Shown: in pieces, positions 1-10,655 of the stretch
How positions within the stretch are numbered: position 1 is the first letter of the stretch
Layout: the number at the start of each line of letters is the position of its first letter
DNA from: Chlorocebus sabaeus
Taxonomy: Eukaryota; Chordata; Mammalia; Primates; Cercopithecidae
NCBI RefSeq assembly: GCF_047675955.1
Contig: NC_132918.1
Span: 86,195,139 to 86,259,138, forward strand
Direction of reading: 5' to 3'
DNA: 64,000 bases
Made by a program: the position numbers and the translations under genes
Notes under the pieces: generated by a model
What the model was told of the DNA's origin: nothing
Seen by the model: only the letters and a program-made list of their open reading frames with translations
Database searches by the model: none

Positions 1-77
1 CTCCTGAGCTCAAGCAATCCTCCCACCTTGGCCTCTCAAAGTGCTGGGATTACAGACATGAGCCACTGTGCCCAGCC
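1..77 (-). mobile_element. Alu, 5' part, cut by window edge
   Basis: Reads as the reverse complement of the Alu left monomer, ending in the inverted Alu start at 61-77. The 3' part lies outside the window. It carries enough scattered changes to be an older S- or J-type copy, but the subfamily cannot be settled from 77 bases. Confidence 0.9.
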
Positions 78-314
78 TCCTGTAGCAATATTTACTCTCA
101 AAGTGTAAGGAAAAAAAAAAAAAAACAGTATACACAAATATTGCTATTAAATATCCCATGAACATTTATTGAATAACTTCCATGTACTTCAAAGTACAGG
201 AGGCATTTGAAAGTGATGGAAAAATACAGAGGACAGTTATAAAGGTTAGTAAGAATTTTCATTATTTAAGAGTAATGAAGCATAACTATAATACAAGGTA
301 GAAAGTGACATTGT

Positions 315-357
315 AAATAAAAAATAAAAATAAAATAAAATAAAATAATAAAAAAAA
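315..357. repeat. (TAAAA)n simple repeat
   Basis: About eight imperfect TAAA/TAAAA units. It could be the decayed tail of an old retroposon, but no body element is recognisable upstream. Confidence 0.8.
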
Positions 358-682
358 GATTTGGCTTTGGAGTTAAAAGGTAGAGATTTCTCCTGCTTGG
401 GAAGATCCAGAAAGCTGCATGTTAAAACAAGATGTTTCCATTTGTCTTCAGCAAGCGTCAGCCACAATAGGAGCTCATTAGGACAACTAGGTACCAAACT
501 CTTCAACACGGATCTATTTCCATGGTGTCAGTTCTATATGTTTATATATATTTTTTCCTTGATCTTATGAAGATTTCAATAAATCTACACACACAAAAGC
601 ACTGAAAACCACATTTGCCACAAAATACCAAAGTTCTTAAATATTAGTGATTTGGAATTACTGTGTATAGTCCTAGCACGGA

Positions 683-685
<3 letters not shown>

Positions 686-719
<34 letters not shown>
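686..719. repeat. 34-base T homopolymer
   Basis: An uninterrupted T run with no Alu or L1 sequence on either side. It could be the tail of an antisense retroposon whose body (from 720 on) I do not recognise, or simple slippage. Confidence 0.8.
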
Positions 720-722
<3 letters not shown>

Positions 723-1130
723 GATTTGGGAAATTATTTTCAGCCTATTTTCTCCTTAGATGCTGTATGACTTAATCAACAGTAAATAGTTTCATGAATA
801 GTAAAAGAAGTGCTTATTTCAGGACCTCTGTTCCGTCTTTCACAGACTTAAAGTGCTAATGGAAACCTTATGAATTAATGCCTGTTCATTTCAGGGCTGC
901 TCTTGCCCTTAGTGTATCTCTGGAAAGACATGCTCCAGAAAGTGTGCTTTCCTTTTTAAATGAATATGTAGATTCCTGTGAGGAAGGGAGAAGCAATGAA
1001 CAAATCCTTTTCAATATTAACTCCGGAGTGTTGCTATTAATGAAGGATACATGAAACAAAATAGTAGTTATTTGAAAAGCCAAACAAAACGATAGATTTT
1101 TAATATAGTTTAACAAATGTTAATTTAGTT

Positions 1131-2085
1131 TCTACAAGGTACCACAGTTTTAGGCATGGTAGACAGAGAAATGAAAGTGGCAAACAAGGTCCACGTTTTC
1201 TACATATCTCATGTTCTGGATGTATGCGATATGGCTTATAGAGAGAGAGAAGGCAAAAGGTAGGAGAAAACAAGAAATAAAATACACGTCATTAACAAGG
1301 AAACAAATTTTAAAACAATTTCGAATAGTGATAAGTGCTATGAAGACAATAGCTTAGGGTGAGCTGATAAAGATGAAATTGGTAGGGATCTTATATTAGG
1401 TGGATGCTGTGGTCTAGAAGTTTGCTCCTCTGCCCCCGGTAAATTTTTAGGTTGAAATTCTAACCCCCAAAACAATGGTATTAGGAGGTGAGGGCTTTTG
1501 GGAAGTGATTTGGGCTCTGCCCTCATGAATGGGATTAGTGCCCATATGAAATAGGCCCAAGAGAGCTTGTTCACCCTTCTACCACATGAAGACACGGCTA
1601 GAAAGGTATGAACCAGGAAAAAGGTGGGCACCTTGATCTGAAACTTATCAGCCTCCAGAACTATGACTAATACGTTTCTATTGATTATAAGCTACCTAGT
1701 CCATGGTACTTCATTATAGCAGACTGAGTTGACCAAGATAATGAGCACTGAAGAGGTAAAATAAGGAAGTGACATTTGGCCTGATTCCTAAATTATCAAC
1801 TTACAAACAGCAAGACATATAAAAATTCAAGCAGTAAAGTAGCAAAGACAAAGACCTCAAGGTGGAAACCAGCTTGGAGGATTCTAGAAAAACCAAGAAG
1901 GCCTGTATAAGAGAGGCATGGTGACTAAAATGGGGGTGTTGCAAGATAAAATTGTAAGAATTGGTAAGATCACGTAAGGAAGATAATTTAAGTTTGCGTA
2001 GTGTATATAAATAGTTTGGATTCTAGAAAGACTGATTTGAAGCCATGATAAGGATTTCTGTATACCCTCATCATACATTGATGAA
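1131..2085 (-). mobile_element. L2 LINE, 3' end, interrupted by MLT1
   Basis: Antisense L2 (CR1-clade LINE). The 3' UTR starts near 1135 and the copy runs to about 2080. Recognised from L2 3' landmarks in reverse complement: the 'dose of constant change' block with a lost-gap acyl chain is not present, but the block around 1180-1345 (amount/storage tract and the GATAAGTGCTATGAAGA motif at 1329-1344) and the block around 1880-1960 fit the family in the expected order. An MLT1 LTR (1405-1740) splits the copy. Heavily decayed, with no usable frame. Confidence 0.55.
1405..1740 (+). mobile_element. MLT1-type MaLR solo LTR
   Basis: The order of blocks matches MLT1 LTRs: TG-like start, TTGAAATTCTAACCCCCAA at 1453-1471, TGAATGGGATTAGTGCCCAT at 1525-1544, CCTCCAGAACTATGA at 1652-1666, and a terminal block before 1740. 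It sits inside an antisense L2. No internal MaLR region is present, so it is a solo LTR of a non-autonomous ERVL-related element. Confidence 0.85.
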
Positions 2086-2091
2086 ACCAAA

Positions 2092-2235
2092 CTTTATTTT
2101 TATATTTATTGAAGAAGCAACGATTAAGGAACTCCTATGTGCCAGAGTCTGAAGTTGAGGGAGAAGGTAGAGAGGAAGAGACTTGGTGTTTGTCCTCTAA
2201 GAATTTTTAGAGTGAGAGAAAAGAAAGTGCTAAAT
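2092..2235 (-). mobile_element. L2 3' fragment, probable
   Basis: Resembles the antisense L2 3' end (TATTTATTGA at 2102-2111 and ACTCCTATGTGCCAGA at 2131-2146), which is the usual start of an antisense L2 copy. Short and decayed. Confidence 0.4.
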
Positions 2236-2871
2236 TCCCTAAGTATACTACATTTATTCAGTATTATGGATATTCTAAGAACTGATATAACTTCCATTGT
2301 GTAAAATCTTTGTATATGATACATCATGTAATTTTAGCTTTGAAATATAGGTATTATTTGAGCGTGTTGAAATGGAAAGTGTAGGGTGCTAAAAGTAAAG
2401 ACAGAAGGAAAAATGTAGGGCCTTTATGGAATACAGGAAGTTTCATTTATCCATGTGTTGATAATACAGTCCATATAGGTGAGGTAGTGACGGAAAATGT
2501 ATTCATTCACTCAGTGGATATTTACTGAGCAAGTACTATGGGAAGAGCCATCCTAGCTGCTCGTGAACTGTATTGAATGAGATTAAAATCTGTCTTCTTA
2601 ATGGAGCAGTCCAGTAGGGGGAGACAGGTAATAAACAAATGAGCATAGAATACAAGGGGGCGATAATGTAGGTGGTTAAACTTTTACAAAGGGTAGTCAA
2701 TAAAGGTCACTCTAATAAGTGACATTACAGCAGAGACCTGAAGGACATAACAGAGGGACTCGTGTGAACATCTGGGGAAAGGTCATCACAGCAGAGGAAA
2801 CAGTAGGAGGGCATGCCCTAACGTGGGAAAACACCTGAAATGTTCCACAAAAAGTGTAAAGAGAATGTTAT

Positions 2872-3141
2872 GGCCGGGTGTGGTGGCTCACGCCCCTAAT
2901 CCCAGCACTTTGGGAGGCTGAAGTGGGCGGATCACCAGGTGAGGAAATCGAGGCCATCCTGGCTAACATGGTGAAACCCCATCTCTATTAAAAATACAAA
3001 AAACTATCCGGGCGTGGTGGTGTCTGTAGTCCCAGCTACTCGGGAGGCAGAGGTTGCAGTGAGCTGAGATCGTGCCACAACACTCCAGCCTGGCAACAGA
3101 GCGAGACTCCATCTCAAACAAAACAAAACAAAACAAAAACA
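2872..3141 (+). mobile_element. Alu with internal deletion
   Basis: Starts at the Alu 5' end (2872) and ends in an (AAAAC)n tail. About 30 bases of the right monomer, between 'GCTACTCGGGAGG' and 'CAGAGGTTGCAG', are missing near 3046. The flanks carry an imperfect TSD, with TGTAAAGAGA at 2855-2864 and again at 3142-3151. It interrupts an antisense L2. Confidence 0.92.
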
Positions 3142-3322
3142 TGTAAAGAGACTTTATAACAAAAATATTATGGTGTTGAAAAGCGTCCAAGAAATTGCAG
3201 CCAGGACAAAAGCAGAAAGACCAAATAGTGGGCTACTAAACTTTTCCAGGTATGAGGTAATGGTGACTTGGAGCTGGGAGTTTACAGAGGAAGTAATGAG
3301 AATGGTTAAAATCCTGGATGTA

Positions 3323-3613
3323 GGCTGGGCACAGTGGCTCAAGCCTGTAATCCCAGCACTTTGGGAGGCCAAGACGGGCGGATCACGAGGTCAGGAGATC
3401 AAGACCATCCTGGCTAACACGGTGAAATCCCGTCTCTACTAAAAAATACAAAAAATTAGCTGGGCGAGGTGGCGGGCGCTTGTAGTCCCAGCTACTTGGG
3501 AGGCTGAGGCAGGAGAATGGCGTAAACCCGGGAAGCGGAGCTTGCAGGGAGCCGAGATCTGGCCACTGCACTCCAGCCTGGGTGACAGAGTGACAAAAAG
3601 AAAAAAAAAAAAA
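3323..3613 (+). mobile_element. AluY, Old World monkey type
   Basis: Full-length Alu with A tail and a target-site duplication (ATCCTGGATGTA plus As, 3308-3322 and 3614-3628). It carries several changes that I associate with cercopithecid AluY: CTCAAGCCTG near the start, GACGGGCGGATCACGAGG, GGCGAGGTGGCGGGCGC, GGCGTAAACCCGGG, and GATCTGGCCACTGC in place of the usual GATCGCGCCACTGC. It sits in an L2. The intact duplication and low decay point to a fairly young insertion. Confidence 0.93.
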
Positions 3614-3786
3614 AAAATCCTGGATGTACTTTAAACAGATTGGATCTCATAATGTATCAAATAATCACAAGGGAGGAATCAGATTGACACCAAGTATTTT
3701 AGCCAAAGTAACTGGAAGAATAGAGTTGCTATTCTTTGGGATAAGGGAGAAGAAGTATAGGCAAACTAGACGTCAGTTTTAGGCAT

Positions 3787-4160
3787 TGTCTTAGTCAGTT
3801 TTGGCACCTAAAATATGTTACCACAGATGGCTTAAACAACAAACATTTGTATTTCACAGTCCTACAAGCTGAGAAGTCCAAGATCAAGGAACTTTGGGCT
3901 TTGGTTTCTGGTTAGGCCACTCTTCCTGGTTTGTAGATGGCAATATTTTCATTGTGTTCTCACGTGGCTGAAAGCAGAGAAAAAGGTAACTTTGTGTGAT
4001 ATTTTAATAAGGGCATTCATCCTATCATGATGGCCCCATTCTCATGAAGTAATCTAACCCTAATTACCTACAAAAGGCCTAGTTGCCAAACACCATGAAA
4101 TTGGCAATGAGAATTTCAACATACAAATTTTGAAGGAACATCAACATTCAGTTCATAAAA
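3787..4160 (-). mobile_element. MLT1-type MaLR solo LTR
   Basis: Antisense LTR with the typical block order: a TTAGTCAGTTTTGG start, GGCTTAAACAACAAACATTT, AAGTCCAAGATCAAGGAA, and an end near CAGTTCATAAAA. A 5-bp duplication with one mismatch flanks it (GGCAT 3782-3786, GACAT 4161-4165). Inserted into the L2 reverse-transcriptase relic. Confidence 0.88.
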
Positions 4161-5590
4161 GACATAGTAAGTTTGAGATGCCTATTTGTAACTAAGTGGA
4201 GATTTTGAATAGGCAGCTGGATTATATGAGTGATATGTGAGGCTAGAGAGCTCAAGAAAAATGGCTGGCCTAAAAATAAAAAATGGAAAATCATCAGGAG
4301 ATACATCCTATTTAATGCTTTGTCACTGGATGACATGAACAATGGGAAAACTCTATGTAGAGAAGGGAAGGTGGCCTAAAATTGAGCCCTGTGTCACTGC
4401 ACAATTTAGAGGTCAGAGAGAAAGGAAGAATCAGAAAAGCAGAAAAGGAATATCAGTAAAGAGTGAAGTAATAGGACAGTCAAAAGAATTGCAATCCCAA
4501 ACACTAAGTGAAGCAAAGAGAAAGTGATCATCTATAACAAATACTCTTAAGTAATTTGGGAACTGAAAAGTGATCATTAAATTTAGCAGTGGAGAAGTAA
4601 CTATTGACCTTGACCAGAGGAGTCTGAATAGACTGGTAAAAATTAAAAGTTCAGGAAAGTAGGGTCAAGAAAGAAAATTTGGAGAAGAATTAGTGAAGAT
4701 TAACTCCTTTGGGGTTGTAACAGGTGGCAAAGAAATGGGGGAGTAGCTGGAAAAGAAGAAATGGACAATAAAAGGTTTGTCTGAGACAGGAGATAGGTTA
4801 ACCTAATTGTAGGCTGTTGGCAATGTCTCAGTTGAGAGAAATTGATGAAATGAGACAAGGAGAATTGCAGAAGTGATGTTTTGAGTACAAAGGTTATGTA
4901 TAAAAGTTGGTATCTGAGGCACTAATGGTTTATTCATATTTATAAGATGGAAAACAGAATGTATTTGTATTAACATTTACAGGTAACTAGATATGGTAAT
5001 GGAAGCTTGCGGAAATTCTTTTCCATTTCCTTTTTTCTTCTCAGTGAAAGAGAAAGCAATTTTATTAGCTGAGAGTTAGACTGGGAAGGAAGTGATTGCG
5101 GTAGTTTGAGGAGAGGGAAGTTTTAACAGTCCTCTAAAGGAGAAAGGTAGAGAATGAAGCACTTTTCCCTAAATGGACCTTGGTTCAGAACAAAATATCT
5201 ACTTGAGATTAGTAGGCATGCATTTTAAGGGGTATCGTTAAGTAATGTGTGTGTTTTTCTCCAACATCAGTTTAGGTCAATATAGGAGGATCCCTGAGTT
5301 TAATCAACTTCAGTTTTGTAAGATTAGTAGTATGAGAAGGCCAGTGTGATGCATGGATGGACTCTAAGCTTGGGAGGGACAAGATGGGACATAAATTTAG
5401 TGAGCCGGAAGCTGTGAAGCTGTTAAAGTTATTGATATTAATAAAGTCTAACTATCATCAAAGTCAGTCATCAAAGTAGGATGGAAAGCAGTATCATTTA
5501 GATGAGGAAATAAAGAAATTAGCATAAAATAATTACATGCCAGCATAAGAAATAAAGACCACAGACTTAATCTTAGTGTAGCCAAGATGC

Positions 5591-5745
5591 TCAAGAACTT
5601 TTCAGGAGGAAAGTGACATGATCACTATAAAAAAGATTAACAGAGAGGAGCATAGAGGATAAATAGAGTAAGTGGAGATTGAAGGTGGGAGAAAAATATT
5701 ATCAGTTTGCTGGCATAACTCAGAGCAAAAGCAATGGAGGCAAAA
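5591..5745 (-). mobile_element. L2 fragment, second copy
   Basis: A separate antisense L2 piece. Its AAAGTGACATGATCACT block (5610-5626) belongs between the 3' end and the reverse transcriptase, a part that the larger L2 copy has already passed, so this is an independent copy. Confidence 0.45.
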
Positions 5746-5892
5746 ACGGAGGAGGAGCATAGAGGTTGGGTTGTGCTCTGTTTTGAGCGTAAAGAAATAT
5801 ATAAATGGGATGTATTCCTCCAAGACTTTGGCATTCAACAGCGGAGACAAGCATAAAAATAAACAATTTTGATCAAATATGAGAAATGCTAT

Positions 5893-6274
5893 TGATATGG
5901 TTTGGAGTTGTGTACCCACTCAAATCTCATGTCAAATTATAATCCCCAGTGTTGAGGAGGCACCTGGCAGACGGTGATTTGATCATGGCGGCGGATTTCC
6001 ACCTTGCTGTTCTCGTGATAGTGAGTGAGTTCTCACGAACTCTGGTTGTTTAAAAGTGTGTAACACCTCCCCCTTTGCTCTCTTCCTCCTTCTCTAGCTA
6101 TGTAAGAAGTGCCTGCGTCCCCTTTGTCTTCCACCATGATTGAAAGTTTCCTGAGGCCTCCCCAGTGATGCTTTCCATACAGCCTGTCGAACTGTGAGCA
6201 AATCAAACCTCTTTTCTTATAAATTACCCAGTTTCAGGTATTTCTTTATAGTAGTGTGAGAACAAACTAATACA
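5893..6274 (+). mobile_element. MST-type MaLR solo LTR
   Basis: A complete TG...CA LTR of the MST/THE1 MaLR group, starting TGATATGGTTTGGAG and ending ACTAATACA. It has a perfect 5-bp target duplication, GCTAT at 5888-5892 and 6275-6279. The polyadenylation-like AAATCAAACC and TATAAATTACCCAG blocks lie near 6200-6232. No internal sequence remains, so it arose by LTR-LTR recombination. Confidence 0.93.
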
Positions 6275-6279
6275 GCTAT

Positions 6280-8490
6280 CCCACAGGTGTTCACAAAATT
6301 TTACAAAGACACACAGAGAGAATTAAATAATTCTGATGATTCTGCTATAAGCAAAGATGAGGGATGAAATAACTTAATTGAGAACATATATATTTTAGCT
6401 GAAAGATGAGTGTTAATTTTCCATACTGAGCAGGTACAGTTGGGAATGCTATGTAGAAAGAAGCATAAGCTTAAAGTCAAAGAGTCATAAATAACATGGC
6501 ATGTCAAATATATAGTAATGTTTTGGATTAGACTAAGCATGGGTGCTAAGGGGAATATGTTCAGATATAAGGTTATACTTATAAGTTGAAACCAGTTAAA
6601 AAAGGGCTCTACATACCAAGCTTTGGAATGTAGAGTCTTTTTCTGTAGATGAGAATTCACTGTGCTAATTGTGTAGTTTGAGAGGTTTTCTGTGTATTTA
6701 TGTGTGTGTGTTTCGGTGTAGTGAGCATGTGTACAAATATCTGTTTAAAACAGTACATGATTTTTTTGTGTGAATAAATTTGTGTTTATTTGGTCACATT
6801 TTTATCTCCCACGAAATTAGTGACAGCATAAAGCTGGTTTGGAGTTCTAATAGTTTGCCACTGAACAGAGTAAAACTAGCCATTGTTTATAGTAATCCAA
6901 CTGGAGACATTGACCTCATCACAATTACACTTTAACAAATGGAGATGATCAACACCTTCATTTGCTTCTATGTGCTAGAAGCAAGACCAGAGAGACAATA
7001 TTATTTGGGGACAGTTTCTCTTTAAACCCACTTCCACATCTGTACAACATTGGGATTGGCAAACTTGATAAGTCTACAGTTCATTTCATGTCTAAAACTG
7101 TGAGGACTGTGTAAAGAAGGAAAAGGAAAAGCTATAACTAATATTTTGCTGTGAATACACACATATCCAAAACTAAAAGTGGCTATTCCTCTTTTTTCCA
7201 ACTTAGGGATAAAAGGTAAAATCTCGTTTTTCAAAAGAGAAAGTGGCGAAAACACCAGTATGTTAACATCTATGAGGTAAACAATCATATTGAATGCTAG
7301 TACATATAAACGGATTTTTAAGGGCAGCATGGAACATTGCTGGCTGGTCTAATTAGCATAATTTTGTTAACGTTCAGTTCTTACTGAATATATTTCATTT
7401 GAATTCTGAGGAATAAGCCAAAACTTTAAAACAAAGCCAGCATGCTATTCCCCTGTTTATATGTTTATCCAATTTTTGTGACAAAATGTTGTGACAAAAC
7501 CACAGCTTTCAGTGGGTGCATGGAGGTTTAAGTGGTTTCATCTCAAACTGGAACCAGATGTGAGAAGTCGTGAAGTTACCAAATGTCATATTACAAAACC
7601 AAAACAAAACCGCTGTTCGATGTCTTCGTTGTTGCAAAGCACCAAAATGATGTGTTTCGAGGATCAGCAAAGATCTGAATGAAATTGTCTTCACTGGGAA
7701 TGAGGATTTAATCCAAGACCGGTAAAGGATTAAATTGTCAAGGGATTTGGGTGAAATATGTGTAGATTTCAGAGGAAACTGTGTCAACTGTTGGCCAAAC
7801 TCATGGAGCCTGATGATTCATCGTGTTGAAGTCTTTTCACTGTTCTACAAACACCATGCTCATATCCACTTTGACATTCTCCTTCGTTTATGTTCCGTAG
7901 TGAAACTACTCTTTTTTTTTTCATCAGTTTCATTACTCCTCATCATTGATGATCCAGCTCAAATTCAGTTGTCGTACAACACTTTGCATGCATGCTACAC
8001 AGCTTTCTGTCTATGATCTAATGATCAACTAATCCCCTCATTTTATTAACAGGCAAAATATGTTATTCTTTTTTGTAGATTATCTAATGATCATCTAATC
8101 TCCTCATTTTATAAATGGGCAAAATATGTGTCAGAGTCAAAGACTTGGAAAAGTCACATAGCTTACTCAAGGTTTATGATTTCTTTAAATTCCTAAAACT
8201 TTATCTATAACACAATCTCTATCTTAACTACCTGTTTATAAACATCCAATGTGTGAACAATGTAATCCTGTGTTGAACATTAGGGGCACTACCCACTAAA
8301 AATCCTAAAATGTGAGCAATAGTTCTCGAGTGCCACGATCTGTTCTCTACATTGGTACTTTTTTCATAGGCCCAGAAATATGGGAAGAAACAGCTTCCCA
8401 TGTCTTTAAACTGGTACCAAGATCTGAGATGAGCACTTTGGCTTGACAGGTTCTCTACTATTGCTCTATAAACTATTTGTGTTATTATAG
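6280..8490. other. Single-copy AT-rich DNA
   Basis: No gene and no clear interspersed repeat, apart from a weak antisense MIR-like stretch around 8095-8170 and a local duplication listed separately. The open frames of 119, 102 and 93 aa have no family motif and unbiased AT-rich composition. Confidence 0.5.
8015..8128. repeat. Imperfect 48-bp local duplication
   Basis: The 48 bases at 8015-8062 recur at 8081-8128 with six mismatches by eye, separated by 18 bases. Both copies contain TCTAATGATCA/T and end in GGCAAAATATG. Confidence 0.85.
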
Positions 8491-8856
8491 TGTTATAGTT
8501 CATTTTGCCTGCTTTAACAAAATTTATGACTGCCATAAATTGTGTGACTTATCAACAATTAAGACATATTTCTCACAGTTCTGGAGGCTGGGATGTCCAA
8601 GATCAAGAAACCAGCATATTGGTGTCTGGTGAGGGCCCATTCCTCATAAAGGATGTCCTCCTGCTACATCTTTACATGGGGAAAGGGACTAGCTTACTCT
8701 CTGGAGTCTCTTTTTCAAGAGCACAAATCCCATTCATGACGGTTCTGCCCTCGTGATCTAGTTGCCTGCCAAAGCCCTATCTTCTAATATGATCTCATTG
8801 AGAATTGGGTTTTATCATATGAATTTGAAGAAGATACACACATTTAGACTATAACA
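8491..8856 (-). mobile_element. MLT1-type MaLR solo LTR
   Basis: Antisense LTR with the MLT1 landmarks in order: CTCACAGTTCTGGAGGCTGG (8573-8592), GTCCAAGATCAAG, GTGTCTGGTGAGGGCCCAT, CAAATCCCATTCATGACGG, and an end in ATAACA. A clear 5-bp duplication is not visible. Confidence 0.9.
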
Positions 8857-10019
8857 TGTGGTATTAAAAACCCTGAACTTTCTATTTGTCTCTTATCACC
8901 TATTCAACCAGGGAAGAATAACAAGATAAATTTTACTATCCCTTGGACATAAGATTTCAAAATAATGTCTAGTTGCTTGGAATCAAGTAGTGACATAGAA
9001 AACAAAATAATCTGGCAATCTAAAGTGTCTTAGTAATGAATATATATACACACATACATAGATATTCATTATTAAGAAACTAAGAAAATAATATATATAC
9101 ATTACATATATATTCTTATATACACATATATGTATATATCATGTATCACATAAACCTATAAAAACTAAAACTCAAAAAAGCAAAATAATTTGCCTACAAT
9201 CACCCTGCATATAACTAAAGTCAGAAACCCAGCTGTAAGACCAATGTTAACATCACTGCCATTTGTTTTAGTTTCTCAGGCCAAGATTCTACCACCATCT
9301 GATCAATCTCTTCTCTATAATGGTGATAAATTCCTTTTAAGGTGGTAATTTGTGAAGGATTCTGAAATAAGGGAAATTAGTTATTTTTTTCCTCTTGAAA
9401 ACTTTAAGTGCCTCACAGGACATGGCATGAAATAAGAACACCTAAGTGACACCCAAATATGACTAAATGAGTCAGCCTTCTTACTCATATCCTGGAAGTC
9501 ATATTGCAATATATTCAGGATAACATTCGACTCAAACACTTATAAATAGCTCCTAAGTGACTGTTTGATTTCCTGACTTCCCCTAAGGATGATTGGCTTC
9601 AATATGTAATCGTTATATAAATTAGCAGATTTAAGTTAACACCGAGGTTAGCAATAGTCAAGGGTGTAAGAATTTAAGGTAATAGTACCACCAACATTGA
9701 GGAGAAGTCACATATGAGGCCTTCAAGATCAAAGATTACTACTTCACTAAATTCATTTCTCATCTCTCTTCTTTGCATTCTCTAAATTTATAGTTTTCTT
9801 AGATACCATTACCATTAGTTATAGTCACTAGCATTCTCTAAATAAGAAATCAGAACTGGATCTTATGATTCAACAGTTCATAGAACAAACAGTAACATAT
9901 ACTGATTACCTAATATGAGCTATGTACCATGCTCAGTTCTGAAAATTAAAAAAATGATAAAATGATTTTCTTTGAGAGGTTTGCATTATGGCAATTCTGC
10001 AACACTTAGAAAAGAATAA
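8857..10019. other. Single-copy DNA with AT repeat and weak MIR
   Basis: Holds a TA/CA-rich tract (9041-9150) and a decayed antisense MIR-like stretch at about 9165-9255 (AAAATAATTTGCCTACAATCAC core). Otherwise nothing recognised. Confidence 0.5.
9041..9150. repeat. AT-rich (TA)n/(CA)n tract
   Basis: Alternating TATATA and ACACATA runs with imperfect inverted symmetry, typical of low-complexity sequence. Confidence 0.75.
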
Positions 10020-10655
10020 AATATGTAATTGTCTAAACATCTCTAATCAAATATCTCACGAGCATCTCAGATTTAAATATCCTCTTCAAATATAATCCCC
10101 AGCACCATCAATCAAGTTTTCTAAAATACATCCTTTCACCAACAGATCCTGTTGACTTTTCCTCCACTGGTTTTAAATATGTAAAATATACACTATTCTT
10201 TATCTCTTCTGCTGTCATGCTAATATAAGCCACTATTCTTTTTCACTAGGATTCCTACAATAATCTCTTTAGATCTTTTTCCTCTTCTACTGTTTCATCC
10301 TCCTCATCAATTTTCTATTACATTAGGGATATTTATTAAAGTTATAAGTGATCTATCTGTATCCATGAAGCCATCCATATTCTTTTCATTTCATTTAGGC
10401 TAAAAAAAAATTAAATCATGACCCTATTCTACAGCACCATGAATGCCAATCCTTATACTGTTCTTCCAATCCTATTTCCTTCCAACTTTCTTCTCACTTT
10501 TTACGTTCCAGACATTACAGATTTCTTTCTCCTCCTCATCTACTCAACTCTTTTTCTATCTTACAGTCTTTACATGTATTATGTCCTGTGCCTGGAAATC
10601 CGTTTCCTATTCTTTATTGCTGCTAATTTGTTCTCAACAATATATCTCAGCTCCA
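10020..10655 (+). mobile_element. L2 LINE fragment
   Basis: Sense-strand L2 from the end of the reverse-transcriptase region to near the 3' end. Recognised blocks in order: ACGAGCATCTCAGATTTAAA (10059-10078), CCAACAGATCCTGTTGACTT (10139-10158), CACTAGGATTCCTACAATAA (10244-10263), and CCTGTGCCTGGAAATCCGTTTCC near 10588. The 118- and 82-aa open frames in it are decayed L2 and do not represent a gene. Confidence 0.7.

Larger units (their letters stand above)
78..1130. other. Single-copy DNA with two low-complexity tracts
   Basis: No recognisable gene. The stretch holds a TAAAA-type simple repeat and a 34-base T run, listed separately. The short open frames here (87 aa antisense, 69 aa sense) show no family motif and overlap AT-rich DNA. 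Confidence 0.5.
2488..5590 (-). mobile_element. L2 LINE with reverse-transcriptase relic
   Basis: The largest L2 copy, antisense, 3' end near 2500. It is split by two Alus (2872-3141, 3323-3613) and an MLT1 (3787-4160). Read on the minus strand, the part at 4148-4342 matches the CR1/L2 reverse-transcriptase region: an NRHLKL-type motif near 4165-4190, and upstream of it a degenerate YADD-like site near 4295 that carries extra bases and is frame-shifted. Further landmarks follow in order, such as the block at 3700-3740 and the one at 4590-4620. The outer limit near 5590 is uncertain, since similarity fades after about 5310. It is a dead fossil about 3 kb long. Confidence 0.7.

Noticed and set aside
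9041..9150. Alternating TA/CA tract as a cruciform or replication origin
   Set aside because: Imperfect symmetry and ordinary low-complexity composition; nothing points to an origin.
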